Positions 21,160 to 31,426 of a DNA stretch of 64,000 bases are shown one piece after another. The notes beneath the pieces are model-generated. The model had not been told where the DNA came from, made no database searches, and saw nothing but the letters and a program-made list of their open reading frames with translations. A program made the translations under genes and the position numbers. Origin of the DNA: Hawksworthiomyces lignivorus (lineage: Eukaryota > Ascomycota > Sordariomycetes > Ophiostomatales > Ophiostomataceae); NCBI GenBank assembly GCA_002917075.1, contig NTMA01000127.1, positions 37,097 to 101,096 of the forward strand. The letters run 5' to 3'. Position 1 is the stretch's first letter, and every line of letters begins with the position of its first letter.

Positions 21160-22139
21160 GATGATTGCGAGAGGGAGAGCAATTTTGATTGTCTGCGATA
21201 ATGGGGTTCTTCCAGAGAAGCACGCACACAGAAAATATTGCTTGGACTTCTCAGCATGTCCAAAGTAGCTTTCTCCCTTTAGCTGGTCTACGAGATATAT
21301 ATATATACTGTACGTCTACGAATGGGATTTCCAAGCTCAGGACCAGGGAGACGGATACTTTGTTCACTACCGGTTGTTGCGGGGAAACTGAGATCTCGAA
21401 ATTCATATTGATCAATGAAAACGAAGAGGTGCTTTGCTACGATTTCTTCTCCTGCCCTTTCTTTTTTTTCTATCGGCTGCGGCTAAACAAGGTGTAGAAG
21501 AGAAATATGTTAATTAGATTGGAGAAAGAGATCATTATTCGCGTCATCTTACAATTGAAGTCTTTCAAATCAAAAAGGGACCAAGGGTAAATTATGCAGT
21601 ACTATACCCACGGACCGGGCCACATTAATTAACCTGTGGCAAAAAGAAATGCGCAAAGAGTGTAGAGGAGGCTGGTGCGGCCATACTCGGGGGAAATCTC
21701 GAAGGATTCTAAGGTGTGTGACGAGAGAGATGCAATCAATTTAGAGAGCGTTTTGATCTCGTTCACTGACCTTTCTGTAATAAAAACAATGCACAGAGAG
21801 CCACGTATTTATTTCGGTTGCCAGAGAGATGGTTTCATCCGAACAAACTCTGTAGACAACGTTATTGAAGGACTGGTATTGAAATAATACGGCTTGCAAT
21901 AATGAGAGGCTCCACAGAGTTGGGAAAATAAATTTGACTTTGAAGTGAAAGACGGAATATCCTATCAACGCCTCGTCCGCCGCCGGTACGCCTAGCTAAT
22001 TCACGGTTTTAATTTATTCTGCTGCATCGCCAAACGTAGCTTCATCGATGCACCTCTAATACTATCTCTGTAGCCGTGAAAGGTGGAGATGGGACGTGTG
22101 GCTGATGCATTCCATGCGACCTTTTTTTCTTTTTGTCTC
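21160..22139. other. Intergenic, no gene recognised
   Basis: About 1 kb lies between the hydrolase start and the Med18 stop. It is A/T-leaning with a short TA repeat near 21295-21305. It carries the hydrolase promoter; no coding frame or RNA gene is supported. Confidence 0.5.
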
Positions 22140-23147
22140 CTATGCGCGCACCTTCTGCGGCAGCGGCGCGGGCATGTTGTTGTTGGGCGGCCGCTCGATG
22201 CGCGTGTCATGGGCGCGGCGGTCCACGGGCCGAAACACAAACGCGCCGGCCAGCTGCGCGCGGGCGGCCTCGAGCTCCTCGAGCGCCTTGGCCATCTTGT
22301 CGGGCGACGTGTCCTCGACCACGTGCCGGCGGACAAAGAAGAGCCACTGGCCGGCCGGGTCGACCGAGGCGGCCGATGCTGGGCTCACAACGTCGTCCCA
22401 GGGCGGCAGAACGGTCAGAGGTCCCTGGGCAGCTACGGCAGCAGCGGCGGCGCCGGCCAAAGGCGTCGCCGGGCTGGGCAGCCGGTGGTACCGAACCAGG
22501 GCGAACTCGGTGTTGTTTGTGAAAAAGGAGAACGATTCTTCGATGAGCTCCGATTTGAATCTAAGTGACTGCGTTAGCCGAGGGGGAAATCAAGAGATCG
22601 TAGCCAGAGCTAAAATAAACAAAGAGCAAACGAAGTAGTAAATGTACCTGTAGTTGTTATCGCGCAGAATCGCCGGCAGGTTCCGCGTATCGGCAATGTC
22701 AATCTTCTTGCGCTGCATGACTAGCCGGTTGCCGCCACCACTGCCACCAGTGGGGTCAGGAATATCGGTCCAGCGCAGCGTGGCCGGTGTGCTGTTGATG
22801 CGGTTGAACGCGGCGACGGCAGCGGAAGTAGCGTCGTCTGGTGTGACAGACGGGTCCGCCGCCGCAGCACCAAAGTCGCTCTGCTGCATGGGATAGCGGG
22901 CCTGCAGCACAAATGACTGCCGAGCCAGCTGCTGGTGCAGCTCGCTCCACAGGCGGGCCTGGAGCGGCAGCAGCGGCGCCGGGATGGAGCGCTTGACGGT
23001 CAGGCCCCGGGGCTGGGGAGGACCCGCAAAGTACAGGATCCGGTGGATGCTAGCAAAGGCGGTCATGCCTGACAGGCCCTGCAGGAGGGCCTTGGCCCGC
23101 TCGAGCTCCGCATCAGGGACGATGGCCGTGAGGAAGAGCTCGTGCAT
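22140..23147 (-). CDS. med18: Mediator complex subunit 18
   Basis: Minus-strand exons 23147-22648 and 22560-22140 join in frame across an 87-nt intron, giving 306 residues. The N-terminus MHELFLTAIV, followed by an RAKALLQGLSGM helix and RILYFAGPPQPRG, is the signature of fungal Med18 (Srb5). The second exon supplies the FALVRYHRLP strand and the acidic/hydrophobic C-terminal half of the channel-like fold. Med18 pairs with Med20 in the Mediator head and links activators to RNA polymerase II in the nucleus. The middle has an alanine-rich insertion that is not typical and is probably lineage-specific. It is transcribed divergently from the MutY gene across about 480 bp. Confidence 0.93.
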
Positions 23148-23628
23148 GGTCGACTGGCGGTGAGAATGAAGGTGAAAGTGGAAAGCGGCAGCACAGGCAG
23201 CTCTGAAGCTGAATGCTGAGATCACTAAAATTGGCGGCGGTCGTCTAAATGAAGTGTGGGGCAAGACAATGTACCCCGCATACTAAATTTGGTGAACGGT
23301 ACTCAGGCAAACATCTTGACTCCTTCATACCAATGCGCCTCACGATTGATACCAGTTGTCAGTCTGGTACGTGGTGCTCAATTTATATTTGCATCCATTA
23401 AATCAGTTTAGTATTGCCTTGTATAAATAAAAAAGAAAAGCTTCATGTTCCAATGCATGCGTTCTGCGGAATAGAGAAGACCAACAAATATAGCACGTGA
23501 CTAGGCGTCAGCTACGCGTAAATTGCGAGCAAAATACCCCTAAAGACGCCAATAGGAGACCACCAAGGAAGAAATACATCACCAACCGCAAAGACGGTAC
23601 GGAACAATAAGAACAACAGGCCCTCAAA
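23148..23628. promoter_or_regulatory. Shared divergent promoter region of med18 and the MutY gene
   Basis: The two start codons are 481 bp apart and point away from each other, so this stretch must contain both promoters. No motif could be assigned with confidence. Confidence 0.4.
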
Positions 23629-25752
23629 ATGGCGAGGAGCCTGCGAGCCAGTGCTGCGGCTGCGGCCAAGAAAATATCTGCACAAGCAGAAGATGACGAA
23701 GTAGAAGCCGCAGCTGACAAACCATCAGTCCGGACGCGTAAGGCTTCAAACAAGCGGAAGCGGGAAGATTCACCGGCATATGACGATGAGGACCCTGAAG
23801 AATACAAAGATGATGATGAAGGAGACGATGACGAAGATGACGAAGATGATAATGATGACGTGGATGACGACGAAGATGAAGACGACTTTAAGACTGAAAG
23901 GAAAACGGTCAAGAAGGCACCTGCTGTGCGATCAGGAATGCCATCAGAAGTGCCTGCTTTGAAGAAGCAGAAAAAGGCTAGCCAGCTTCGGATCAGCAAC
24001 AAGGATAAGAGCGACTTGTGCAATCGGCTCTTTTCCACATTTCCTATGGATATGGAGAGAAGTGTCACGTCCAATTGCTGTCCGCCTGAGCGTCTGCATG
24101 GTGTCGACTACCATCGGCCGCTGCTCCTGGACGGCGCCTCGGGGCGGGCTGCCCGCCGCGCGCTGCTGACCTGGTACGATGGCGTCAGCGAATCACGAGG
24201 TATGCCATGGCGTAAGCCGTGGGTGCACCCGGACGCATACCCGCAAGATGAGGCGGACGGCGGCGGCGGCGGCAGCCTGGCGCAGCGGGCCTACGAGGTC
24301 TGGATCAGCGAGATCATGGCCCAGCAGACGCGCATCCCCGTCGTTGTCGGCTACTGGACGCGCTGGGTGGCACGCTGGCCCACCGTGGCGGACCTGGCCG
24401 CTGCCGCGCGGCACGAGGTCATGGCCGCCTGGAGCGGCCTGGGCTACTACAGCCGGGCGGCGCGGCTGCACGAGGCGGCGCAGCTCGTGGTGGCGGACCC
24501 GGAGCTGCAGGGCCTGCTGCCGGCTGACGTGGCAACGCTGCAGGCCCGCGTGCCCGGCGTCGGCCGCTACACGGCGGGAGCCATCTCGGCCATCGTCTTT
24601 GGGCGCGCCGCCGCCATGGTCGACGGCAACGTCATCCGCGTGCTGAGCCGACAGATGGGCCTTTTCGCGGACAGCAAGGCCGACAAGGCCCTGGTCGACC
24701 TACTGTGGGCGGCCGCCGAGGCGCTGGTGGAGACTGTGGCGCGGGATGACGGCGACGACAGCGACAGCAAGGGTGACGGATATGCCAAAGACAGCGACGA
24801 AGCAAAGCCGCCCCTGAGCGACCGTCCCGGCCGCTGGGGCCAGGCGCTGATGGAGCTGGGCAGCACGGTATGCGCACCGAAGCCAGACTGCGGTGCATGT
24901 CCAATCCGCTCCACGTGTCGGACGTACGCAGAGGGGCTGTTGCTCCATGGCAAGAAAAAGGGGAGGTCGTCCAATATTGTTTCCGACTCTGAACATGTCG
25001 AAAAAGATGTCTGCCAGCTGTGTGAGCAGTTCCCTGAAGCAGAGGATGATGACGATGAAGACGCTGGTGCCAGCGCAAAGAAGAAAAAGACTGGCAAGAA
25101 CGCGAAGTCTAAGCAGTCAGCTGAGCCGAGCGAGTCACGTACAGCCACCTCTCCGTTTTTTCTTTCTGATATGGAAGATTCGCCAAAAATCAGCCCAGAG
25201 GCGCTCGAGACAGCGGTCCATCATGCCAAGCTCTTCCCGCTGCGCCGTCCGAAAAAGCCAGTGCGCGAAGTGACGACGCTCGTCTGTGCTGTCCGGGCAT
25301 CTAATGGTCAGTACTTGCTCCATCAACGTCCTGCCAAAGGTCTGCTAGCCGGACTCTGGCAACTTCCCAGCTACGACTTGCCGGTGGCACTGGACGGCAA
25401 AGCCGCGCGACGAAGCGAGGCTGAGGCTTTTGTGGCGCGATTCCTCGATAACAACATGGAGGACAAGGACGTGAAGAGGAAGAGGGAAAAGACAGCAGCG
25501 GAGGTGACGATTCATAAAGTATCAGAATTGGGCAGCATTCCTTGGCTGTTCTCCCACCTTCGGCAGACTATGCACGTATACCTCTTTGAGGTATCAGATG
25601 CTAATGCCGGGAGCAGACGACAAAGCGCTGCTAGAAAGGTTGCTCTGCCGACGCCAGAGTCGTGCTTCTGGGCATCTCGAAAAGAAGCTGAAGAGTCATA
25701 TTCCATGGGGACAGGTATGCGGAAATGCTGGTACTTGGCGAAAAAGGCATGA
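23629..25752 (+). CDS. MYH1: A/G-specific adenine DNA glycosylase (MutY/MYH)
   Basis: This single-exon protein of 707 residues removes adenine mispaired with 8-oxoguanine. Residues 1-140 are a lysine-rich then strongly acidic tail, longer than in most MutY proteins. The glycosylase core has the catalytic glutamate in SEIMAQQTR (E228), the helix-hairpin-helix near VPGVGRYTAG (308-317) and the catalytic aspartate in AAMVDGNV (D332). The iron-sulfur ligands are C415, C421, C424 and C430. The first spacing is five residues rather than the six found in E. coli and human enzymes. An acidic insertion (about 372-395) interrupts the core before the cluster. A MutT-like C-terminal domain (about 545-705) follows with LLAGLWQLP, which recognises 8-oxoguanine in the family. 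Nuclear and possibly mitochondrial location is inferred. Confidence 0.95.
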   Translation: MARSLRASAAAAAKKISAQAEDDEVEAAADKPSVRTRKASNKRKREDSPAYDDEDPEEYKDDDEGDDDEDDEDDNDDVDDDEDEDDFKTERKTVKKAPAVRSGMPSEVPALKKQKKASQLRISNKDKSDLCNRLFSTFPMDMERSVTSNCCPPERLHGVDYHRPLLLDGASGRAARRALLTWYDGVSESRGMPWRKPWVHPDAYPQDEADGGGGGSLAQRAYEVWISEIMAQQTRIPVVVGYWTRWVARWPTVADLAAAARHEVMAAWSGLGYYSRAARLHEAAQLVVADPELQGLLPADVATLQARVPGVGRYTAGAISAIVFGRAAAMVDGNVIRVLSRQMGLFADSKADKALVDLLWAAAEALVETVARDDGDDSDSKGDGYAKDSDEAKPPLSDRPGRWGQALMELGSTVCAPKPDCGACPIRSTCRTYAEGLLLHGKKKGRSSNIVSDSEHVEKDVCQLCEQFPEAEDDDDEDAGASAKKKKTGKNAKSKQSAEPSESRTATSPFFLSDMEDSPKISPEALETAVHHAKLFPLRRPKKPVREVTTLVCAVRASNGQYLLHQRPAKGLLAGLWQLPSYDLPVALDGKAARRSEAEAFVARFLDNNMEDKDVKRKREKTAAEVTIHKVSELGSIPWLFSHLRQTMHVYLFEVSDANAGSRRQSAARKVALPTPESCFWASRKEAEESYSMGTGMRKCWYLAKKA

Positions 25753-26362
25753 TGAGAAGATCATGAGGAAGTCTTCAAATGGCGTATTTTACTGTTTTTG
25801 TAATCTTATGGGTTGGTATTTCTCCTTGTTTAGATATACCGTGTATCAACAGCTTCATGTATTATGCATTTTCAACCAGTCAACTTATCCAACAATGCTT
25901 CACCTTGCAAAAATTTGGAACAGCGCACAGATGTGATGAATTACTGACACTGGTTTCTCGGTGCATGTACTTCACGACCATAGTCGTGTTTCCCAGCAGC
26001 CAAGTAAAGCTAATGTCCTGTTGAGCCATAGGTAATATCCTGAGTTCTCTCCTAATGTATCCCTCTTCCTTTTGATGTGTCCCAATGTGCCCTTGGTATA
26101 AATCTTTAATTTTATCCAAAAAAAAATGCCCCTTTCCTTTGTTTCCCTTTTGAAAATAACCCAAAGAGTACATCCATTCTTAGATGAGTTCTCCTTGGCC
26201 GCCCGAAAATGCTTCCAGACCGCGAAAATAACCAAAATATGTAAAGCCTCTTGTGTCTCAAGTAATAATATATACTAAGAAAGCAAAAAAAATCCCTTTT
26301 AGAGATGTCTCGTTTGGATTGCCCCGAGGGTCGTCCTGAAGGGGTCGCCAGAAAAGACTCTC
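25753..26362. other. Convergent intergenic region
   Basis: The 3' ends of the MutY gene and the 1687-residue gene face each other across about 610 bp of AT-rich sequence. It should contain both 3' untranslated regions. No gene was seen. Confidence 0.5.
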
Positions 26363-29300
26363 CTAGATGCCCTCGACGACTTCCCGCTCTAGGAGCTCCA
26401 CCTCGCCCGTGTCTCCCAGCCGCCGGCGCTCCATCACCCACCGCGTCTCTCCGCTGTCTTCTTCCTTGACGTATGAGATGCTGTCCGCCGAGCCCTTGTG
26501 GCGGTGGCCCATGCCGGGCCGGCGCGACGACAGCGGCGGAATGGGCGGCGGTGAGATCGGCGAGGCGACGGCAGCCTGCTGGCCGCCCTGAGCCTGTGAC
26601 AGCGACGTAGGCGGCTGCACGGTCAGCGGCGGGTGCTGGAGCGGGTAGTGGAGCATCTTGTCGCTGCTGCCGCCGACGGGGCTGCGCATCCACAGCCCGG
26701 AGCCGGACAGCGAGCTGGCGCCGGTGGGCACCGCGTCTGACGAGGACTGGAAGCCAGTCGGCTCGTCATAGTAGCCGCCACCGCCGCTGCCGCCGCCGTT
26801 GTTGTTGTCGACGTCGTCACCTTCCTCTTCCAGCACGGGCGGGCAGCTGCTTGTGCTGCTCAGGGGCGCCAGCGCCGCGGCGCTGAGCGGGAGCGGCGGC
26901 GACGCCACGACGGGAAGACCGAGATTGGCAGCAGCCGACGACATCATGGGCAGGCCGGCCATGGCGAAACTGGTCAGCGTGGGGCTGCCGGCGTCACTGC
27001 CGGGGTCGGAGCCGAGGCCGCCGCCATAGCCGCCGCCGCCGCCGCTGCTCTCGCCGACCACGCCGCCGCGCAGCGAGAAGCTGTTGCCCGAGTTGGAGCG
27101 CCGGTGCTGGTGCTGGTACGGGTGCTGGTGCGGCTGCGGCGCTGGCAGGTACTGGAGGTTGCTGCTTCCGCTGCCGCCGCCGTGGGCAGAGCTGACGCTC
27201 CAGGGCGAGCCGGCGTTCTCGCGGTCGCCGCGGTCGCGGTAGTCGGCGGCGGCGGGGCCTGCAATCAGCTGCGGGCTGCCCTCGCGGCTGGAGCTCAGGC
27301 TGGCCTGGCTGCCACCGCCACCGCCGCCAAAGGCCCTGCTGCGCAGGCGCAGCAGGGCCGACAGGGTCATGTCGCTGGCGTTGTCGTCGGCCAGCAGCGC
27401 CAGCTGGGCCAGGCCCGGCGACCGCATGTCGCTGCTGCTGCCCAGCGGCGGCACGGCCAGCGACATGACGCTGTTCCGGTTGGAGTACTCGGAGCGCTCG
27501 GTGATGGGCGTCAGGTTGGGCTCGCGCGAGACCACGCGGCCCGATATGCTGCGGCCGACACCCGTCGGGATAAAGTAGCCGCCGTTGGCGTACTGCGCTT
27601 CGTCTTTGCCAGAGGCTGCCGCGCCGCTGCCGCCGCCGCCGTAGAGATGCACAGGCGCCGAGTAAAAGTTGAACTCCTGGCCGTAAAAGCCGTCCTGGTC
27701 ATTGGCCAGCGCCTCGGCGTTGGCCTCGGCGATGATTGCCTCGTCAAAGTCGTAGTCGTCCATGTCCTGTCTGTACTCGTCGTTGTCGTCGTCCAGGTCG
27801 TAGTGGTAGTCCAGATCGCTCTGGCTCGTAAACTCGTATGCCAAGTGCGCGTGCGGCTCCGAGGCATTGCTTTCTGGTACGCCATGGCTGTCATCGCCAT
27901 TTACACCGCTGTCGAGACCCAAGCCGAGACCCAGGCCGACGGCAGCTGCTTGCTCCACTTCCGGACCAGGCATGGAGCTCGTGTCCGGCGAAAACGGCGG
28001 CGGCGACGAGTCCCGGCGGAACTTGCCGGACGCGGCAGCCCGGTAGGCCGCTTCGGCCAGAGCCGCCTGGTACGCGGCGACGCGCTCGGCATCTGTCATG
28101 ATGGGCGGGAGCTGGCGGCGCAGGGCGGTGAGGGAGTCTTCGTGAGGCCGGTTGGCTCTGGCAAACTGGGAGGCGAGGAGCGGCGCAGGAGCGTTGGCGC
28201 CCTCGAGCTTTCCCTCCTGCTGCCCCTGCGTCTTGTCGATCGACAGAGGCAGCACGCCGCCAAGGGGCAGGCCGGCCACGCTCATCGACGTGTGGGCGGT
28301 GGACTCGGTCAGCTGCGAATTGTCCGACATCTGCGACGAGGGCACATCGGACTCGCGCTTGACCGAGGCAGACGACGCCGCCGCCGCAATCGCCGCCGCC
28401 ATCGCCGCGCGCTCCGCCTGGGCGCGGGCAAAGGCGCCCGGAATGGGCCGGCCGTACTCGTCGGTGTCGTTGTTGTCGAAGATGGATTCGTCAAAGGGCA
28501 CGCTCGACGTCTCCGGGTCGCCAAAGTCGAGCTCATCGGCCAGGCCCTGGTCAAAGTACAGGTCGTCCCTGTGGTGCGTCTGCGCGGGAGGGAAGCCCGC
28601 GCTTTGCTCTGGCAGCCGCGGCGGAAAAGGCTGGATTGTCATTGTCGATTCGGCCGTGTCTTGCGTCTTCTCGTCATACTCTTGCTGCTCCGCTGCCTGG
28701 GCGGGTTCGTGCTCCTTGACAGCGGCCAGCTGCTGAATGCCCAGCCCGCCCATCTCGTCTTCCAAGCCAGCAATTTTGCCGTCGTAGCTGGCCCGCTTGA
28801 TCGTGTTCATCATCATGTCGGCGTGGCCGTGCACATCGAGCGGCGACAGCGACGAGGCGGACGGCGGGTGCAGGTCAGGCGTGGTGTCCTTGGTGATGGC
28901 AAAGCCGATGACGCGGCCTGTGGCGTCGCGCGGCGTGGCCGTCATGCCGACGCTGCTGGGGCTGACGAGCGACGAGGCCGGGTTGGACCGCTGGAACACG
29001 AAGCCGGCAAAGTTCTCCTGGTCGTTGTTGGGGTCCAGGCCCTCTGGGTCGTCGTCCTCCGGCACTACGGTCACGCCCGGCTCGTCCTCTGCCCGGACGT
29101 CTGCGGCTGCGGCTGCTGCTTCTTCTTCTGTGGCGGCCGCGGCAGCCGCGGCATAGCCGCCGCCGTCGTCCTCGTCGTCGATGCCGGCATCCAGGCCCAC
29201 CTCGAGGATCTCTTCCTCGAATGTGTAGGGCACGTCGTCCTCGCCGCCGTACAGGTGGTAGTCGTCTTCGTCGTCGGCGTCGGCGTTGACGCCCGGGATG

Positions 29301-31426
29301 CGCTCCTCCAGGCCGTCGTCGTCCATCATGGCATCGTAGTCGAAGCCGTCCTCGTCAAAGTCGTCGAAGCGCGAGTCGCGCGGGCCGCCGCCACCGCCGC
29401 CGCCGTCGCTCCACTCGTCGTCCGGGTGCTGCGCCTTCTTCTCGAGCTGCTTCTGCCGGTGCCGCTCCTCCAGCAGCTTCTCCTCGCTGGCCGAGCCCAC
29501 CATGAAGCTGAACCGCGACGACGTGCTCTTCATGTGCTTGGGCACGACCGAGGCGACCGAGGCCGGCGTCGTGGCTGCCGTCGCCGAGGACGGGCCGCCG
29601 GCGGCCGCGTTGTTGGGATTGGGCGACATGTCCGACAGAGACAGGTTGCGCGACCGCGTCGTGGCCGTCGACGACGACGACTTGAGCAGCGAGGCCACGT
29701 CGGCCGAGGCGGCGCGCGACCGCGACGACGCCGTGCGCACGGACGGCGGGCGGTCTGCCGAGGTAGAGTTGCGGCCCGAGTCCTGCGTGGCGGGCCGGTC
29801 GGGCAGCGGCTTCTGGTTGAAAGAGAGCTGCCGGTTCTCCTGGAGCGTCTGCAGGGTCTGGAGGGTACGCTGCGAAGGCGTGTGCGCGGGCAGGGGCCCG
29901 CGAGGATCGGCGGCCGGCTGTTTGGCATACATGGCCGTTGCGGTGGGATTTTGTGCCGCATCGGGCGCGTCGGGCGCGTCTCTGGTGGGAGGGAAAGGCG
30001 GCTGCGGTTGTGGCTGGCATGCAGCATCGGCAGCTGTGTCGTCTCTGGCAGCCCGCTGCGACGATCGGATGCTGTCATCTGCCGCCTGGGGAGGAATCGG
30101 ACCGGGAGGTAGCGTGGGGGGCACCGCCGCAGACGCAGGCGCTGCGGCGCTGCCGGCGGCGGTCGCCGCAGCGACAGCCGCCACGGCCGCGGCCGCAGCC
30201 GCTCCCGCACCAGCTGTCGTGTCGGTCGGGGCGACGACGCGCCGCGGCCGGGGCGCGCTAAAGTCGTGCACCCGGGTGCCGCGGATGGGCGCGTAGACGG
30301 GGGCCTCCTCGCTGCTGCTCATGGACAGCGACGCAAGATCCGTGGCGCTCTGGGCCGTCTTGCGCCGGCCCAGCAGCGACGACACGGGGTTCTTCATCAA
30401 AAAGGGCCGGCTCTTCTTTGTGCGGGCGGCGTTTGCGGCCGCGGCGGCATCGTAGGCGGCATTAGCGGCTGACGAGGCCGCCGCTGCTGCCGCCGCTGCT
30501 GCCGCCGACGACTGCAGGTCTGTGGGCGTAACAAACGACGACGCAGACTTGCTGCCGCCAGCCGACCGAGGGTCTCGGCCTTGGCCGGCCGCCGGCTGCA
30601 CGGAGAGGTACTGCCGCGAGGCGAGGTTGGTGTTGATTGGCGGCGGGGGCGGTTTCGAGCGCGACATCCGCCGTTCTGGTGTGCCGTACATTGGTGGTGA
30701 AGTCGTCATGGCACCGGGCTCCGGCGACATGGATGTTGAGGCTCGTCCTCCCGCCTGTCCTTCAGATGGCCTGCCAGCAGCAGCAGTCTTCGCGGCCGCC
30801 GCCGCCGCTGCTGTTGACAGATCTAGGCCGCCTTGCCGGCGCAGATTGGCCAGCGCCACGCCGCCGATGAAACCGGACTCGCTTGGCTGAGAGGATGGCG
30901 TTGCTTCTGGTGCCAGGTGCGGCGAGGAGAATAGAGGAGTAGAGTGTGTTGCCTGTGGAGCAGGTCGGCGCATATCGAGAGAGGAGGATGGGGCGGAGTA
31001 GGACGCCCCGGCGGGAGCGGTGATGGTATTTTTCAACGGCAGATCGCTGAGGAAGTCGTAGCCTTGGTCGGATGAAACTGTGATGACGGACGCCACGCGA
31101 GTGATAGGGGGGAGGGAGGGCGGCATGTTGGAGGGCGTGATGGTTGATGAAGAGGCGGTTGTAGAAGCAACTGAAGCTGCCGTTGCGGCGGTGTTCGCGG
31201 TTGTGCTGGTCCCGGCACTGCTGCTCGACGGCGTTCGTTGATGCTGGTGCTGATGTTGTTGTTGAAGTTGATGTTGGAAGGACTGTGAATATGATTGTGA
31301 CTGCGTCTGCTGCTTGTCGTGCACATTGGCCGTCTCCCAGGCTGCCAATTGCTCAGATGCGGGAGGAAGAGGTGACGTCGGGGTCGAGTTGGACGCACCC
31401 CGTCTATGATGGAATCGGGAAAACAT
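26363..31426 (-). CDS. Large disordered low-complexity protein, conserved hypothetical
   Basis: An uninterrupted 1687-codon frame starts at ATG 31426 with MFSRFHHRRG. I do not recognise a catalytic domain. The N-terminus is rich in Q, S and T. Around residues 335-400 a block reading KSRPFLMKNPVSSLLGRRK and then RGTRVHDFSAPRPRR looks like the most constrained part and resembles a motif I associate with conserved fungal proteins of unknown function. It is followed by alanine-rich runs, an SSRFSFMVGSASEEKLLEER helix near 640, strongly acidic tracts (about 670-830), and glycine/serine/proline-rich C-terminal half. Its composition suggests an intrinsically disordered scaffold. GC-rich third positions produce a 1002-codon antisense open frame here, which I treat as a shadow. 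Function unknown. Confidence 0.8.
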   Translation of the reverse strand: MFSRFHHRRGASNSTPTSPLPPASEQLAAWETANVHDKQQTQSQSYSQSFQHQLQQQHQHQHQRTPSSSSAGTSTTANTAATAASVASTTASSSTITPSNMPPSLPPITRVASVITVSSDQGYDFLSDLPLKNTITAPAGASYSAPSSSLDMRRPAPQATHSTPLFSSPHLAPEATPSSQPSESGFIGGVALANLRRQGGLDLSTAAAAAAAKTAAAGRPSEGQAGGRASTSMSPEPGAMTTSPPMYGTPERRMSRSKPPPPPINTNLASRQYLSVQPAAGQGRDPRSAGGSKSASSFVTPTDLQSSAAAAAAAAAASSAANAAYDAAAAANAARTKKSRPFLMKNPVSSLLGRRKTAQSATDLASLSMSSSEEAPVYAPIRGTRVHDFSAPRPRRVVAPTDTTAGAGAAAAAAVAAVAAATAAGSAAAPASAAVPPTLPPGPIPPQAADDSIRSSQRAARDDTAADAACQPQPQPPFPPTRDAPDAPDAAQNPTATAMYAKQPAADPRGPLPAHTPSQRTLQTLQTLQENRQLSFNQKPLPDRPATQDSGRNSTSADRPPSVRTASSRSRAASADVASLLKSSSSTATTRSRNLSLSDMSPNPNNAAAGGPSSATAATTPASVASVVPKHMKSTSSRFSFMVGSASEEKLLEERHRQKQLEKKAQHPDDEWSDGGGGGGGPRDSRFDDFDEDGFDYDAMMDDDGLEERIPGVNADADDEDDYHLYGGEDDVPYTFEEEILEVGLDAGIDDEDDGGGYAAAAAAATEEEAAAAAADVRAEDEPGVTVVPEDDDPEGLDPNNDQENFAGFVFQRSNPASSLVSPSSVGMTATPRDATGRVIGFAITKDTTPDLHPPSASSLSPLDVHGHADMMMNTIKRASYDGKIAGLEDEMGGLGIQQLAAVKEHEPAQAAEQQEYDEKTQDTAESTMTIQPFPPRLPEQSAGFPPAQTHHRDDLYFDQGLADELDFGDPETSSVPFDESIFDNNDTDEYGRPIPGAFARAQAERAAMAAAIAAAASSASVKRESDVPSSQMSDNSQLTESTAHTSMSVAGLPLGGVLPLSIDKTQGQQEGKLEGANAPAPLLASQFARANRPHEDSLTALRRQLPPIMTDAERVAAYQAALAEAAYRAAASGKFRRDSSPPPFSPDTSSMPGPEVEQAAAVGLGLGLGLDSGVNGDDSHGVPESNASEPHAHLAYEFTSQSDLDYHYDLDDDNDEYRQDMDDYDFDEAIIAEANAEALANDQDGFYGQEFNFYSAPVHLYGGGGSGAAASGKDEAQYANGGYFIPTGVGRSISGRVVSREPNLTPITERSEYSNRNSVMSLAVPPLGSSSDMRSPGLAQLALLADDNASDMTLSALLRLRSRAFGGGGGGSQASLSSSREGSPQLIAGPAAADYRDRGDRENAGSPWSVSSAHGGGSGSSNLQYLPAPQPHQHPYQHQHRRSNSGNSFSLRGGVVGESSGGGGGYGGGLGSDPGSDAGSPTLTSFAMAGLPMMSSAAANLGLPVVASPPLPLSAAALAPLSSTSSCPPVLEEEGDDVDNNNGGGSGGGGYYDEPTGFQSSSDAVPTGASSLSGSGLWMRSPVGGSSDKMLHYPLQHPPLTVQPPTSLSQAQGGQQAAVASPISPPPIPPLSSRRPGMGHRHKGSADSISYVKEEDSGETRWVMERRRLGDTGEVELLEREVVEGI

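Noticed and set aside
27104..30112. 1002-codon open frame on the plus strand
   Set aside because: It is exactly antisense to the 1687-codon gene, begins with a non-ATG-like context and has valine/arginine/glycine-rich composition expected from the complement of GC3-rich codons. The minus-strand protein has structured composition and a plausible ATG.
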